Source: Nageia nagi (taxonomy: Eukaryota > Pinophyta). Taken from it: a DNA stretch of 64,000 nt. The notes below the pieces were generated by a model. It made no database searches. It was not told the DNA's origin and saw only the letters and a program-made list of their open reading frames with translations. Of this stretch, positions 45,230 to 58,700 are shown piece by piece. Every line of letters begins with the position of its first letter. Position 1 is the first letter of the stretch. Made by a program: the position numbers and the translations under genes. The stretch is taken from NCBI GenBank assembly GCA_050084985.1, contig JBITNC010000001.1, positions 119,040,001 through 119,104,000 of the forward strand. The letters are read 5' to 3'.

Positions 45230-46224
45230 GTGATAATAACTAAGGCACAAACATATGGAGGTGAAATAAAATAATTAGCAATAGGATTATTACAACCTTT
45301 ACAATAGCATATCACTAAGTGAAATTGTTGGAGATAAGAGACCCATTTTATATTGAGAATTAAGGAACTAAAGAGGCATATAATCAGTATGGATAATGGT
45401 CTCTTTTATAAGGAGATAATGTTACCAATACTTTATAGCTTGGATAAGTGTATATAACTCTTTTTCACATGTGGAATAATTCCATATGGCTACTAAAAAA
45501 GATTATAAATGATAGGCTACTAGATGACCATTCTATTTCAACATAGCACCAAAAGAAAACTAAGAGGCATCTATCTCAATCTCAAAAGGTTGTTGCAAAT
45601 CAGAAAGAACCAAGACCGGAGTAATACAAAGGTTATGCTTCAAAGTATTGAAAGTAATTGGTATGAATGTCTATCTAGTTGAAGGTAACTTTGATGCATG
45701 TCAACTAATGCAATGGAGTAGCAATTGTTGAATAATCAGGAATAAACTTCCTATAAAAGTTGGTAAGTAAAATAAAAATTTATAAATCTATGATAGAAGA
45801 AGGTTGTGTCCATTTTTGCAAGACTTGAACTTTGGTAGGATACACTATGATACCATGTTCATCAATAATGAATCACAAATATGAAATAGACTACTAAGAA
45901 AAAGAAAATTTAGAGAGACCAGCATATAACTAATGTTGATAAAGAGTGAGAAAAGTATGCTCCAAATGCTACAAATTTTCTCCCCATGGCTTAGAGAAAA
46001 CCATAATATCATCCAAATATATGATAATAAACTGATCAAGATAATCATGAAATACTTCATTCATCATCCTCATAAATATGGTAGGAGTATTTGTGATGCC
46101 AAAAGAAATTACAAGCAACTCCAAGAGACCAAAACATGTTTTGAAAGTTGTTTTCCAAGTATCCTAATGTTGCACCTAAATCTGATGATACCCACTTTTA
46201 AGATCTAAGTTTGAAAAGAATTTG
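45230..46224 (-). pseudogene. Chromovirus RT (C-terminal part) and RNase H
   Basis: Immediately left of G2-plus the minus strand reads FFSNLDLKSGYHQI, the RT block that should follow the sequence cut at 60996. RT continues with DYLDQFIIIYLDDIMVFS (YLDD at 46008-46019, both Asp intact), then RNase H with PFEIEIDASQFSFGAML (about 45.58-45.63 kb) and YSTCEKELYTLIQAIKYW (about 45.42-45.48 kb). Frames change several times. Confidence 0.88.
46220..46224. repeat. Target-site duplication of G2-plus, left copy (ATTTG)
   Basis: ATTTG also follows the right LTR at 60992-60996. The interrupted RT reads on correctly when one copy is removed. Confidence 0.88.
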
Positions 46225-46557
46225 TGTTACCAAGAGAGAATTTCATTATGTAAATTGGTCAAATATAATTATAGTTAATGATAAAATAATAATTAAAATT
46301 ACTCTACCAAGTGTGATTGAAAGGACATGACTTTAAAACCCACCAAATGGGATTGATAATAGTAGAAATGAGGATAGAGAGGATGCATGAGAGCCATATG
46401 GGTAGTAATCATATCATTGTAATCAATCTTATTACTATTAATAAAAGGCTTGACCCTTTGTTCTTGCAATTGAATTACTTATGTTTGCTACTCTTCCATT
46501 TATCCATAATTCTCAATTATAGATAAGAACCCTATTGATTGACTTGATTGATCAATA
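46225..46557 (+). repeat. G2-plus 5' LTR
   Basis: Starts TGTTACCAAGAGAGAATTTC and ends GATCAATA. Shared with the 3' LTR: GTGTGATYGAAAGGACATGA, AATGGGATTGATAA, TAGTAATCATATCATT, ATAAGAACCCTAT. A conserved AATAAAAGGCTTGACC block may hold the poly(A) signal. Confidence 0.9.
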
Positions 46558-47699
46558 GTTCCATTGCTAGGATATCTACAAATTAGAGGATTCAATTGTT
46601 GAATGGAATGTAGAGTAATAGTAACAAGCAAGTATGTTTTATTCCTTCATGAAAATCACTACAAGAGTGGTTCTCAAGAGAATTAAAAAACTTCAAGAAG
46701 TGGATTATTCAACAAATAGGATATAGTAAAGCTAAATCAATTGATTTGATTCATGGAGATGAAACCTACAAAAATTTTATTTTTGCAAATTTTGAAACAT
46801 ATTTTTGAAGTGGATAAAAAAAATAGAAATAATTTAAAACACACCTTATTATTCCCAAAATCAAGTGGGATAGAGAGAACTTGCTACAACTAGAATACTC
46901 AACATAGTCTTGGTTACAAAAAGTTGAAGAGTGGGTATATAGTACCTTAGATACCTACACCACCAAATTCATGTTATATAGGACTAGGTGTCATGGGAAG
47001 CAAATATAGAAAGATTATTTAGAGTACCTACAAAAATATTTTTAGAAAACCTTTTGTAATCTGCAAATGATATTTGATTGAGAAATGGCATACCCTAGAC
47101 ACTCTCTCCTACTTATGGGGGAGACACCAAGTACAGGGGCGAAATATGGTGGGAATAAATATTAAATAAATAAATATGGGGTTAGTAAAGGTTACAAGGG
47201 AAAATATGTAATGGTTGAAAAAATAATTTATATAAAGAGGATAGAATCAGAAAATAAGCAAAAAAATTTGAAAAGAGAGAAACACACAATGATGAAGAAA
47301 GAAGAGCCAACCAGTTTAAACTTAAGTTCAATCAAACTAAGAAGATTTTATGATAAAAAATTATAGGAGCAATATGAAAGAACAAATAAAGGAATGATGT
47401 GCTAAAGGCTAGGAATAATAGCAATGAAATGGGTTCTAAAAAGAGGCATCATCCTCGAATAGCATGGGTTAGAATAGTAACATTGAAAGCAAAATTCTAT
47501 AGAGAAAGGGGGAGAGGGTGGGGAAAATAGAAATATATGGGATAGGAGTGATTGAAGAGATAGATATATGCTTCATTGGTTGGATAAATTTCCACCATTC
47601 TATTCCATATAGATAGAGATAAATAGGAATAGGGAGTAAAGTTTATTGTTAGGACCATATTCAAAACATGACAAATGGAAGTTCAGGAATAAGTATATG
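46558..47699 (+). other. G2-plus 5' leader
   Basis: Between 5' LTR and the first recognisable gag segment. No domain and no assignable PBS. The first ~50 bp align with the G2-minus leader. Confidence 0.5.
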
Positions 47700-49990
47700 A
47701 CCAAATGGAAAGTGGAAGGAATACCAAGGAATGATTGAAGATAGTATTGACCCTAAATCAATGGAAAATAAGGATACCACCAAGGAGATATTGACTAATG
47801 AACTACCATCATTGATAGTTATGGTGAACATTGAGGGAGATAAGACTGTAGAAGGATTCACTGTAGTAGAGAAACATATAGATGAGTACAATGATAACTC
47901 ATTTGGACTATTTGTAAGCCCACATAAGACTCCATAAGGAACATTCCTTTAAATTGATTTTATAGTATACTAAAATAATATGATTCAACCTTTCATAAAC
48001 CAACCAAATGGGATTACTGATAGGGATATTAAAGACCTAGTAATTATTGTTAACATAGATGAACCAATAGAACAAGAGGAAAAAAATCAAGAAATCAATA
48101 TCACCAAACCTATACTTCAACACCATGAATACTAGAGAAGGGAAACCTTATCTCATCTAATTGATGCTACCTCTTGATGCATCATGATAGTAATGGGGCT
48201 ATCACCATTGATATATCAACATTATTTTTACTTATGTCCCTTACCATCCAATATCAATGGATACCACAAGAAGATGAGTTAGAGATAGAACATATAGCCT
48301 TACCTAGCCCCATAATAGAATAAGTAATAGAAATAATTGAAAAATAAATAGATGAAGCAACCTAAGAAAACATCAAAATGGATATAATACCCTTTAACCC
48401 TAGAATAAATAATAATATGATCCTTACCAACACAATCAATTAGAAGAGATCATAGGTTGAATACTTATTTTTCCATAATTTCTCCCTAGCCCTCACATCA
48501 CTATATGACCTAAAAGATTTAAATAAGTTTTTTCCACTCCTTTAATCAATCTAGAACCCAAGGATAGTCCTTGATTTTCATTATAGATGAAGTAATAGAA
48601 CCTCCATTTAAGGATATATTTAAAGTTATAGGTGAAACCTATTTTGATATACAACTACAAAGGGACTGTCTTAGGACATCCAATAGACATCATTGATAGA
48701 TGATACAAAATCCTCAACCTAAAACCTACCAACATAACCAACAATAAATTAATGCTTCTACTAAATTACCTATCTTCCAAAAAGATACCAATGAGGCAAA
48801 GGAGAACTTATTTATACTAGAAAATGATTGAAAAAGATGACATGTTATAGATGAGGGTACATTTATCATTGAATTTATAGAAATATTAAGTAATGAATTA
48901 TTAAAATGGTATATCAAATTTATAGATCTCCCCTAAGGACAAATCATGAAAATACGGAACAAGATTAAAGTACCTTTCAAAGCTGAATACCAATTTTTAG
49001 AAGCCATACTAGAAGGTGTAAGTAAAATGTGTGACCTAATCATGGCACCTAGGAAATAGTACAAGAGTATGAAAAATATTTAAATTCATTCAAACAATAC
49101 TTCAAGAACTAATAATAGAAAAATAGAAAGTGGAATGATTCTTTTTTGGGCTATGATCGGAGTTCAAAAGAGTCTTTGATAAAATATATTGAACATGTAT
49201 CAACACCTTTTAGGTAGTGGTCAAGATTGAATCCCAACCATGGAAATTAAATACTGTTAACAATGATTTTTCTAGTTACTAATGAAACTAATGTAACAAA
49301 TTGACAAATTATCAACATAAGGAAACTCTACAATGCCTTCATAGTGTAGAGAAATTTGGTATCAACTTTGTACCAAAGAAGGAAATTTGGAAAATGAGTA
49401 CCCAACACTTAAAAAAATTATCAAGAATATTGCCAACATTATTGAATTTCAAGCATTAATAATACCAAATATTCCAAAGTAATCAACATCTAAAACTATG
49501 GCATAGATGGGAAAATGAGTTGTCAAACTTGTGGATCTCAAAATCATTAGACTTGTCAATGTTGAGGAAAGGACTTATTAGATGATATTGAGGAAGACTT
49601 AAAAAGGAACCACAACCACTTGTAGCATAGTAATACCAAGCATCAAAATTCAATCCATCAAACAAACACAAGCATTGTTCATCGATAAGTTAGGAGTTAC
49701 ATACATTCTCGTTGTCACCTTTGCTCAATAAAAATAACCATGAGAATAATACAATGCACCTAATGAATGATATGACAACCAAGGAGGAAAATGTAGTAGA
49801 GGAGGATATCTAGATGGTAGAGGAGGTTGTCAACCCCAATGTTTTAACTATGGTAATTTCTCCTACCAACAATATGACTATCCACATCCTCAAGTATTTT
49901 TAGGGTATCAATTTTTTCAAATAATAAATTATCATTGTTTCATAGATTACCCTAAACTATTTCAAGACATGAAGGCTAGGATGTCAAAAC
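47700..49990 (+). pseudogene. G2-plus gag
   Basis: The first open piece (47731-47937) reads SIDPKSMENKDTTKEILTNE, then MVNIEGDKTVEG and FVSPHKTP, conserved in G2-minus. The capsid-like core at 48.89-49.06 kb reads LLKWYIKFIDLP, FKAEYQFLEAILEGVSKMCD and LIMAP. A Gly/Arg-rich segment then leads to CFNYGNFSYQQYDY (about 49838-49885), which has zinc-knuckle spacing but Tyr at the second Cys, the His and the last Cys, a decayed nucleocapsid. Stops are frequent. Confidence 0.75.
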
Positions 49991-50489
49991 CTAATAAAAA
50001 TAATAATTTGAATGCAAAAGTTTCCTAATGAGTACCATTTGCTACTAATTCTAGAGCTACACTAGCTAAAATAAATTCTTTAGATAACCTATTACACTCA
50101 ACTCCTACCTAAGAGGACAAAATGTTTTGTATGCATCATAAAAGTGTATAATAACTAGGTCAGGAGAAATGAAAACAAATTTCATTGAACTAGTAGTCCA
50201 ACAAATTATCCTAGAACCAAAATATTTAGATCTTAAAAACATAATGACATCATCCAAACTACACAACAAATCATTGAAATATTACAAAAGTAAGGTTATC
50301 AAGTAACTTTACCATAACCATCCTTGCAATTACTAACAAAATAAGAAACTAATTTATTAAAAAGGTTGTATGAACTTATCAAATAAGAATACTTACTACC
50401 AAATCTCACACAAATATCCAAATATTATAACAAGAAACACATCAAAAAATAAGTATGTAAAGCACTGACAATTTGGAAAAAGAGCCTAT

Positions 50490-50760
50490 ATTGATCAAAG
50501 TGGTAATGAATGGTAAACTTGCAAATAACATCATGCTAGATCTAGAGTTTGATATAAACCTCTTGCCTATTAGAACATCTAAATAATTAGGGTATCCCCT
50601 ATTAGAACCATCCCAATATAACATTTCACTAGTTGATGGCTCTTTAGTGTGATCTTTAGGATTGTTACACAATATGTCAGTTTCCTTTTTGGGGATCATC
50701 TCCCTAGCTATAGTTGATGTGATTAATATGTTTGATATAGAAAATTTAGAATACACTACT
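50490..50760 (+). pseudogene. G2-plus protease
   Basis: Reads LIKVVMNGKLANNIMLDLEF, DINLLPIRTSK, LGYPLLEPSQYNISLVDGSL and LGLLHNMSVSFLGIIS. The layout (IMLDxxxDINLLP, then LEPS..I.LVDGS) is that of gypsy retropepsins. The catalytic triplet at 50538-50546 is D-L-E, not D-S/T-G, and G2-minus has the same D-L-E. Two in-frame stops follow. Confidence 0.85.
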
Positions 50761-52110
50761 TTACTAGACTTAAAATGGCTCGTAAAAAATAATGGAATTA
50801 TAAATAGCAAAACCCAATAGTTGGTCTTATATAATGACAACTATGATGTGCATATTCCATTGAATAAAGGAATGAGAAGGGCATATATCAAATCACCAAA
50901 TCAAAGAAATGACAATAGTAGTGATGGGAGTGATTCAATGGACCTAAATGACTTATATGCTTTGATTGCAAGAAAAGAATTAGATAGATTCTAGAATTAT
51001 ATTAACCCTAAAAATGATGGTCAATTGACTTTCCATTAAAGATAGACTTCTAGACTACAACAATGATATTGAATGTAGACTGCCACAAATCACATTCAAT
51101 AAGAGCATGTCAAACTACATTAGGACATCAAATGTGCCAAATTTTTAAGGAAGTGTATTAAGAAAAACTACCAAAATTTGATGACACTATAGAGATAATT
51201 CCTCTACATGAATTTTCTAAATCCATGATCAGAACCTTTCCTAATGAAGGAAATAAAATTAACATGTTCAAAGAAACCTTAATGAGAATAGCCACAAGAT
51301 GGTGAGGCACACATCAACTAAATCTAACATCATGGGATAAGGTAATGTACCACATATCATTACATTTTATTACTCCACATTTGATCACAAACACTATTGA
51401 AAAGTACTTAGGCTATATAAACTCCACAAAGCATATCACACTATGTGATTTAGTTTAGAAAACTTCAACCAATATTCATCCCAACACTTGGGTACACATC
51501 TTCCACTGAATATTAGGCATCATTCCATGATCATGGTACATACACCAAGAACTTTGAAGAGAAATGACTGACTAGGATACGATGCAAGCAACTTTCATCC
51601 ACATGTTTCAATTTCATGATGATCATACCTCAACTCATAAATGTTTATTGCAAATTAAAACATTTCTACTCAGTGAATCAACTACTACAAGAGTAACCTA
51701 TTCCAAAATAGCCCAACTTATCATAACACTGATAACTATACATCTATTTCTAATGGTTAAAAACATCAATAAAATGCTAAAATAAATAGATCTAGAGGAA
51801 CCTAATGAAAAATTGGAGAACCTTAAATATGAAGTGGAGGAAGTGAAAGAGAATTTATCACACAAAAACACATGAAATCTAAATATGATGAAGAAATTAA
51901 AAAATAAAATATCGGTACAAAAGTGGAACCAAAAATGGCTATCATAGGTGACTACTTGATAGAAGTTGAAGTAGATAAAATTATAGAAATACCAAGATCT
52001 TTTCCCACATAATATAATGGAAATATGAGGAATGAATGAAAAATATTGGAACCATGCAAGCATGATTAAAACTAGACTATAAACTAGAAAACAAAGATCA
52101 TATTGGTTGA
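50761..52110 (+). pseudogene. G2-plus protease-RT linker
   Basis: Same-sense decayed sequence between protease and RT. Piecewise reading gives hydrophilic peptides (DDNYDVHIPLN near 50.83 kb, NRKLEEPNEKLENLKYEVEE near 51.8 kb) that look like polyprotein linker. No catalytic motif. Confidence 0.45.
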
Positions 52111-52119
52111 GCCTAAATT

Positions 52120-52760
52120 ATAAAATACAAGTAAAAGAAACCTTAGACCAAATTTTGGAAGAAGGCATCATATCAACTATTGATTATACTGAATGAATTA
52201 GCCCTATGGTAACGAACATAAAAAGATAGATGATTTAAGTATTTGTGGAGATTTTTGGGAACTCAATAAAACCTATAAACATGACCCTTCCCCACACCAT
52301 TCATAGATGAAACTTTAGAAAATGTGACTAGAAATGAAGTATACTCCTTTATTGATGATTTCTTATAATATCACAATTCCAAATTGCAAAGGAAGATCAA
52401 TCCAAAAATAACATTCATAACCAAGTGGGGATCTATCATGTATAACATTATGCCATTCTAACTTAAAAAAGCTCTAGCTTTTTTCTCATAAATTATGATC
52501 CAATACTTCAAACACTTTATCCAAGGCTTCTAAGAGGTTTACTTAGATGACTAGATAATATATGGCCAAATGAAAAACCATGTATAAGCATTAAGATTAA
52601 TGTTTAGATGATGTAGATAGCTTCATATATCACTTAGTCTAAAAAAATGCCTCTTATTTATACCATATAGAGTGTTATTAGGTCATATAATTTGTAAAGA
52701 AGGATTGATGGTGAACCTAGAAAAAATTATAGTACTAGTGAACATACCTTCACCCAAAAT
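52120..52760 (+). pseudogene. G2-plus reverse transcriptase
   Basis: Blocks in order, over several frames: VKETLDQILEEGIISTIDY, DLSICGDFWELNKTYKHDP, EVYSFIDDFL, MYNIMPF, FKHFIQGF, EVYLDD followed by a TAG and IIYG (YLDD at 52540-52551), and VLLGHIICKEGLMVNLEKI. The YLDD pair survives. The W usually following YLDD in this family (present in G2-minus) is the TAG. Confidence 0.85.
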
Positions 52761-52889
52761 AGTAAAATAAGTAAGAAGGTCTTAGGTTTTGATAGGCTAT
52801 TATAAAAAATTCATAAAAAATTATGCAGCTTTAGCCACTCTTATTGATGACTTTACCTAGAAAAATTGACCATTTTATTGATCACATTA

Positions 52890-53470
52890 ATGCCAAGAGA
52901 ATTTTGATACATTGAAACTCAAACTATCTAGAGCCTAAATACTAATATCTCCTTATTGGACTAAGGAGTTTCACTTGCATGTAAATACAAGCATTCAAGA
53001 AATAGATTTTGTATTGGCATAACCTAGCAAAGGTAAGATTGACCATCTAAATTTTGATATTTTGAAACTCAAACTATCAAGAGTCCCAATACTAATATTT
53101 CCTAATTGGACTAAGGAAGTTTATATGCACATAATGAGTTTAGTATTGACACAACCTGGTGAAGGTAAGATCAACCATCTAATCTACTTTTCCACTCATA
53201 AAATGGCAAATGCAAAAAAGAACTATACTATCATAAACAAGAAGTACTAGCCATATTATACTCTCTTCAAAATTTTCATCATTATCTATTAGTGATAGTA
53301 TTTATTTTCTTCATGGATAATGAGGCTTTAAGATACCTCCTCAACAAACTAGTTATCCATGGAAGAATTTGTTGATGGCTTTTCTTATTTCAAGAATTCA
53401 CATTCAAAGTGCTTGTGAATTTAGGAAACTTGATCCCTGACATGTTATCTAGAATCAATAATTACAAAAT
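52890..53470 (+). pseudogene. G2-plus RNase H with internal duplication
   Basis: The RNase H start (TLKLKLSRA, ILISPYWTKEFHLHVNTS, then DFVLA) is present twice in tandem, followed by IYFSTHKMANAKKNY, DNEALRYLLNKLVIHGRIC, WLFLFQEFTFKVLVNLGNL and DMLSRINNYK. The second copy of the start is in the same frame as the first. The catalytic Asp of the first strand is replaced in both copies (HVNTS, HIMSL). Confidence 0.82.
52901..53182 (+). repeat. In-frame tandem duplication inside G2-plus RNase H
   Basis: Unit 1 is 52901-53050 (150 bp), unit 2 is 53051-53182 (132 bp). Both start ATTTTGATA and end GGTAAGATYRACCATCTAA. Both lengths are multiples of three; unit 2 lacks 18 bp in its centre. Confidence 0.9.
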
Positions 53471-53639
53471 ATCAAAATTGATGATGACCTACCAAGAGCG
53501 CACTTATTTTAGGTCAAAATAGTCCCAAATGACTTAGCCAAAATAGTTGCTTTTTTGACATCAAGATAATTCCCCAATGGTTTTATCTCCAAAGGAATAA
53601 AGGAAACTTATTATTAAAGTAATTACATACATCCTTATA

Positions 53640-54720
53640 TTGGGTGAACTTCATAAAGTATGTATGGATGAGATAATTCAAAGAGTAGCCCTAAAATGTG
53701 AAAGATGTGATATTCTTAGCGAAGTACACAATGGAATAGCTAATGGCCATTTTGGTGGAGATATAATAAGTAAAAAAGTACTAGAAGCTAGTCTATGATG
53801 GCCCATCCTCCATCATGATGCCCACTATTATGCTAAGAGTTATGATATTTATTAAAGAATCAATCAACCATCTGCTCAAGTGGAACTCCCACTTCAATTA
53901 CTACTACCCTTACAAGAAATCCAAAAGTGGGTGATTGACTTTGTTAGTCTGATATCACCTCCAACATGGAATTCAAGGGCAAGATATATTATTATTATAC
54001 TAAATATCTCACTCTTGGGTAGAAGTAGAAGCTATGAAAGATTGCATAACATTAACAACAACCAAGTTTATATACGAAATATAATTATAAGGGTCAAATG
54101 TCCAAAAGAAATCATTAACAACCAAGGTAAACATTTCATCAATCACACTATTAATGATTTACAAATTTTATGATTCAACAAAATTGAATTTCTGCATATC
54201 ACCCACAAGAAATAAATTCATTAAAGTGGTGAAGAAAATTCTTGATAGGACATTGACAAAAATCATTTCAATCGGACGATCAGATTGGGAGGAAACATTA
54301 CCCAATATACTTTGCCCATGTAGAATAACTTATAAAAACTAAATAAGAAAATACCATTGGAATTAGTTTATGGAATCAAAGCAATAGTACCTATGGAATT
54401 CCAAGTTCCATCACTATGAATCACACTAGTAACATGACTCGACAAAAATCACTCACTACAAAAATGACTCTACATCTTGAAGAATTAGATGAGAATTGAT
54501 GCATAGAATCATACAACCAAATTTCAAGAAAATAAAAGATAGAAAGCATGGCATGATATACATATTAAAAAAAAAAGTTTGGAATTAGTGACCACGTTCT
54601 TCTATATGATAGTCGATATAAACATCATCCTGAGAAATTAAGAATTTGATGGCTCAGACCTTACATTATCCATAATATTAAATATGACATTCATACAAAG
54701 TTCAACCAAGTTTTGTAAAC
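53640..54720 (+). pseudogene. G2-plus integrase
   Basis: Zinc-binding region (HNGIANGHFGGDIISKKVLE, then HHDAHYYAKSYDIY, Cys pair lost), core start LQEIQKWVIDFVSLISPP with the first Asp, IIIRVKCPKEIINNQGKHFI with Asn at the second Asp position, then VVKKILDRTLTKIISIGRSD and WEETLPNILCPCRITYKN (54.2-54.34 kb) with the Glu lost. The C-terminal module reads DHVLLYDSRYKHHPEKLRI, then WLRPYIIHNIKYD (54.57-54.69 kb). G2-minus has the same layout. Confidence 0.88.
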
Positions 54721-55700
54721 AACCATAGATTAAAGAAGTATACAACTAGGTAATATATTGTAATCCAATAAAAATACTCAGAAGTAACATAGAAATACAT
54801 TTGTGACATAATAGAATAGATCAGTTACATTAGATAGTCAAAAATTTTGCTACATATTTCTTTTTATAGTTATCTACACATCCCACCCAAAATCCTTATT
54901 AAGTTGGGAAGTATATAGGATTCAAAATCAATCATAGGAGTTATATTAGAAGTAGCCAAAAATAATAGCTCGCACATTTGTAGAACAAAAATGATGCAGC
55001 ATTATGACATGTAGCCATACAAAATCATCGAACAACCACCTCTGTTAACTATTATGTCATTGTTTCTTACTACAAGGGTGATGATAACTAGGTGGTAGCT
55101 CCCAAATAGCCTTAAAATTCATTTCTCATGAGAGAACCAATAATGCAATAGTCATAGCTAACATCTTTACCTCTTCCTAAGCCTTTCAGTAGTGCTCCAT
55201 TAGTGACTGCAACATTCTCTCCACTTCTAATTCAAATTCCACTACCCTCCAGCAACTACATCATCACCACCTTTGGATCCATCACCTCGACCACATCAAA
55301 ATAGAATAAGGAAAAATAAGTACAATAAAGTAACCTAGAATTAATGCTATGAACACAGTTTATAGAAAAATATGAATCCAAACATTAAACCATGAAATAC
55401 TAATGCATTAATTAAAAGTCCCCCCTTACCATCACATGCGATATAAAATATGAAATACAAGTGAAAGATTTATCTAGCATTGGGATTTTAAATATGCCTT
55501 ACATGGTACTCATATCTAACCTTGATAATATAGCCAACGTGAGTGGGGAGTACAAAATGGGATGCAAGAATTTAATTCACATAGCATTGAAATAATTGAT
55601 AATACACTATCATCAAAATAATAAATGGATATGACACACCACCTCACCCACCAATGCATTTCTCTAACACCCACTAAGTAAAGCATGATGCCACCCACTC
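54721..55700 (+). other. G2-plus spacer after integrase
   Basis: No protein-level pattern is readable. A PPT-like AAGTTGGGAAGTATATAGGA occurs at about 54902-54921, similar to the real PPT; it could be an internal plus-strand primer or coincidence. Confidence 0.4.
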
Positions 55701-55759
55701 TATGTAATACCACTCACTAAATATCAACCTTATAAAGAGGACACACCATAACCAAAAAA

Positions 55760-58700
55760 CCTAACAAAAGCCATCCCACCATAATAGTCATGGCACTAGA
55801 AGTGCTAAGAACAAATAGAGAGTGTAGAGCCATCAACATAGGATTTACAAATAGCAACAGATAATCTATAGACATAGGTAGAAGAAATGGCACCAAAGTA
55901 GAAGTAGCCACACCTAATAAATTAGGAGAGAGATTAATTTGTGGAAACCCTTCTAGGATACCATTTTATGGGGGTACCAAATAATGTAGAATGCATCCAA
56001 GAATCCATGTTGTACATCCACTACACAAAACTAGATAACGTGAAGGTTTTAGATGCATGATTGGATGTAGAAAATCTAACGTTAGAGTAGTTGAAGATGT
56101 TTGATATAGTGGGCTTACTAACCTTCTAAACATGTTGAATTTTTGCATTTGTGAGAATGTGGTAAAATTTAGATACCATTGCTACCATAACAATGTATTA
56201 TGGCTAGACAAACCATACAAAATTATAGAGGAAGTGATCGAGTGAGTAATCATGTTAAAGAGAGAAGGCATTAGCCATAATTATCTATTGGGAATAAGGG
56301 CTCTAGTAAAAGCTACCTTGGTGAAGCAACTCATGGGGGTAAAGATAAACATAAAAGCCTTCAAGCTAAAATCCATCATCTTAACCCATGTTTGGGTAGT
56401 GAAAATAGTCATTGCCAAATGATTGTACTATAATAATAACACTAATACTATCACTATGACCCAATTGATGTTAGTTTACAAAATAATGAATCAACATAAG
56501 AATTCACCCTCATAAATATATATTTTAGAATAGTTATAGTAGAATTATTATTCGATCAAGAACATAGTAAAGAAGAATGCAATATTCAAGTATGGAATAT
56601 TTTTTATCCTTGCCACCAAGTACTTTTTGCAATGACTTCCCTTTGAACAACTGAAGTCAAAAGTTCAACAAATAGCAAAATGAAGTAAGTAGTGAATTTC
56701 AATAAAATAGAACAAATTGACATGGAGAATACAAAAATGATTATTTAGATGTACAATGATATACATGGTTAAGTAATGAATTTCACTGCATGGGTAAAGG
56801 GGGTGCAAAACATGATTTAGGGGCATAAAGAATACTAAATGGGCCATCATTGATTTGAAGAGATATGATAGTTTGATGTATTTCATATTGATCATCGATG
56901 AAATATTGTTGAGTTTCATCCAACCAAATTCATTGCACTTGCAGGGAGAGTTTTCATACTGATCAATTATAGTAAATTCTAGGAAATCATTTAGCAACTT
57001 CATAGGAAGAAGGAAAAGGAGTAAAAAACCAAGGTAAAATAACATTCCATCAAAACTATACTATCATTCTTAGAAAGTATGATGAAGGAAAAGGGATGGG
57101 AGTCAAACATCAAATCTATGGAGGATAAAAGCTTTTAGTCTCCACTGAAAAGGTGACATGTTAACAAAGGGCCTATCAACATAGGAATAATAATCACAAA
57201 GGACCACCCAATTATACCTCTAGAAAGGGTGGCCAAAGAGGCCTCCAATAATGAAGCATTGACATACACCATAATGGAGCAAGAAGCTCAATTATCATCC
57301 AACATCCAATGGGGCATCTCAACCTACACTACCCAACCAATACAAGTAAGCTCTAATTCTTTAACCCCAATTATTATTCAAAGCTCTACCTTTATGTTTG
57401 TTCCTATTTATATTCCCACTAATCCACCAACTTCAACACCAATAATTGTTACCACTTCCCATATATCATCTATACCATAATAGAATAACCCAATAGAGGC
57501 CACCATCATTACTACTAAACTAATAGAATAATCCACTTTTAGCCAACATACATCACCTCATCACTTCATCAAAATAGGAACAAGTAACCATTCATAGACC
57601 AATTCATGCCTAGATACATATCATGCACCCATTAGCCACTATATCAAACCCTTCAATCTACCTATTCTAGACACTCACATCGTAGGAAATTGATGACACT
57701 ATATGCAAAACATAATCAATTTCTTATTCTTTTACCATTACTTTATTAGTGAGGCTATAAATAAGAATATTGAGGTATCCCATCAATCCCATGAGTTCCA
57801 ACATATAAAACTCATGAGGGTTGTCTAATCAATTATCCTTTAACTTCAAATTCACATCAGTTACCCCTCCATCCTACTAAACAAATTAACTAAGAAATTG
57901 GAGTAACTAGTCACTACCATCATCATCAAAATTACCCATCCTAACAACATCATCAAACTTACCATAATACTTCACCAATATTTTCCTTCCATTGACTTCC
58001 ACTTGGATTATACCATCAAGGACCATTTGAAGGCCATTGTAATCCACATGCAACAGGAGATCAATTAAATAAAGCAACACTAGTATGAGGATATAGTCAA
58101 AATAATGGATACATACAAGCAAAGGTCTAAAACTATAAGGATGAAATAAATCAATTAAAGGGAAGATCAAGATCTTAGGAGTATGAATGCAACAATGGAT
58201 CCATTGTAACCCAACACCAAGGCTAGGAAAAAAGAATTTCAGATGTAGAAAGAGAAAGAAACACACACTCTTAACTAGTAATGGACCAAGGAGATCAAAA
58301 AGTTTTGTATCAAGAAAGAAATGAATAATAAACTCCATGAAAAAAGATAAGACAAATCCAAGTAGAGTGAACAAAACAAACAAATTCAAGAGGAAGTTTC
58401 CCAACTCATAAAGGATCTATAACAACTCTTGATCATGAAGGAGGAAATCAACTAGCTTACAAAGGAGCTCAAAAAGGCAACACTAGCTCAAAAAGAGCTA
58501 TAATAAATCCATCGAATGAAGGAGCAAGAGTTTGAATAGAATAAAAGGGAACTAGCCTAATTTGTTACATAGCTATAAGGTGATCTACAAAAGTATAAGG
58601 GCATTTTTGCAAATATTCAACATCTCATATATCAAATGAAACAACCTAACTTGTCATATATTAATGAGTAGATAATCGATTTCTTAACATAGGTGAAGGA

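Noticed and set aside
54902-54921. Second LTR or PPT at AAGTTGGGAAGTATATAGGA in G2-plus
   Set aside because: No LTR sequence follows it; the true PPT-LTR junction is at 60657/60658.
57907-58404. 165-residue hydrophobic minus-strand ORF
   Set aside because: Lies opposite the post-integrase region of G2-plus, whose coding sense is plus; composition (Phe/Leu/Ile) is typical of antisense of Lys/Glu/Asn-rich coding.
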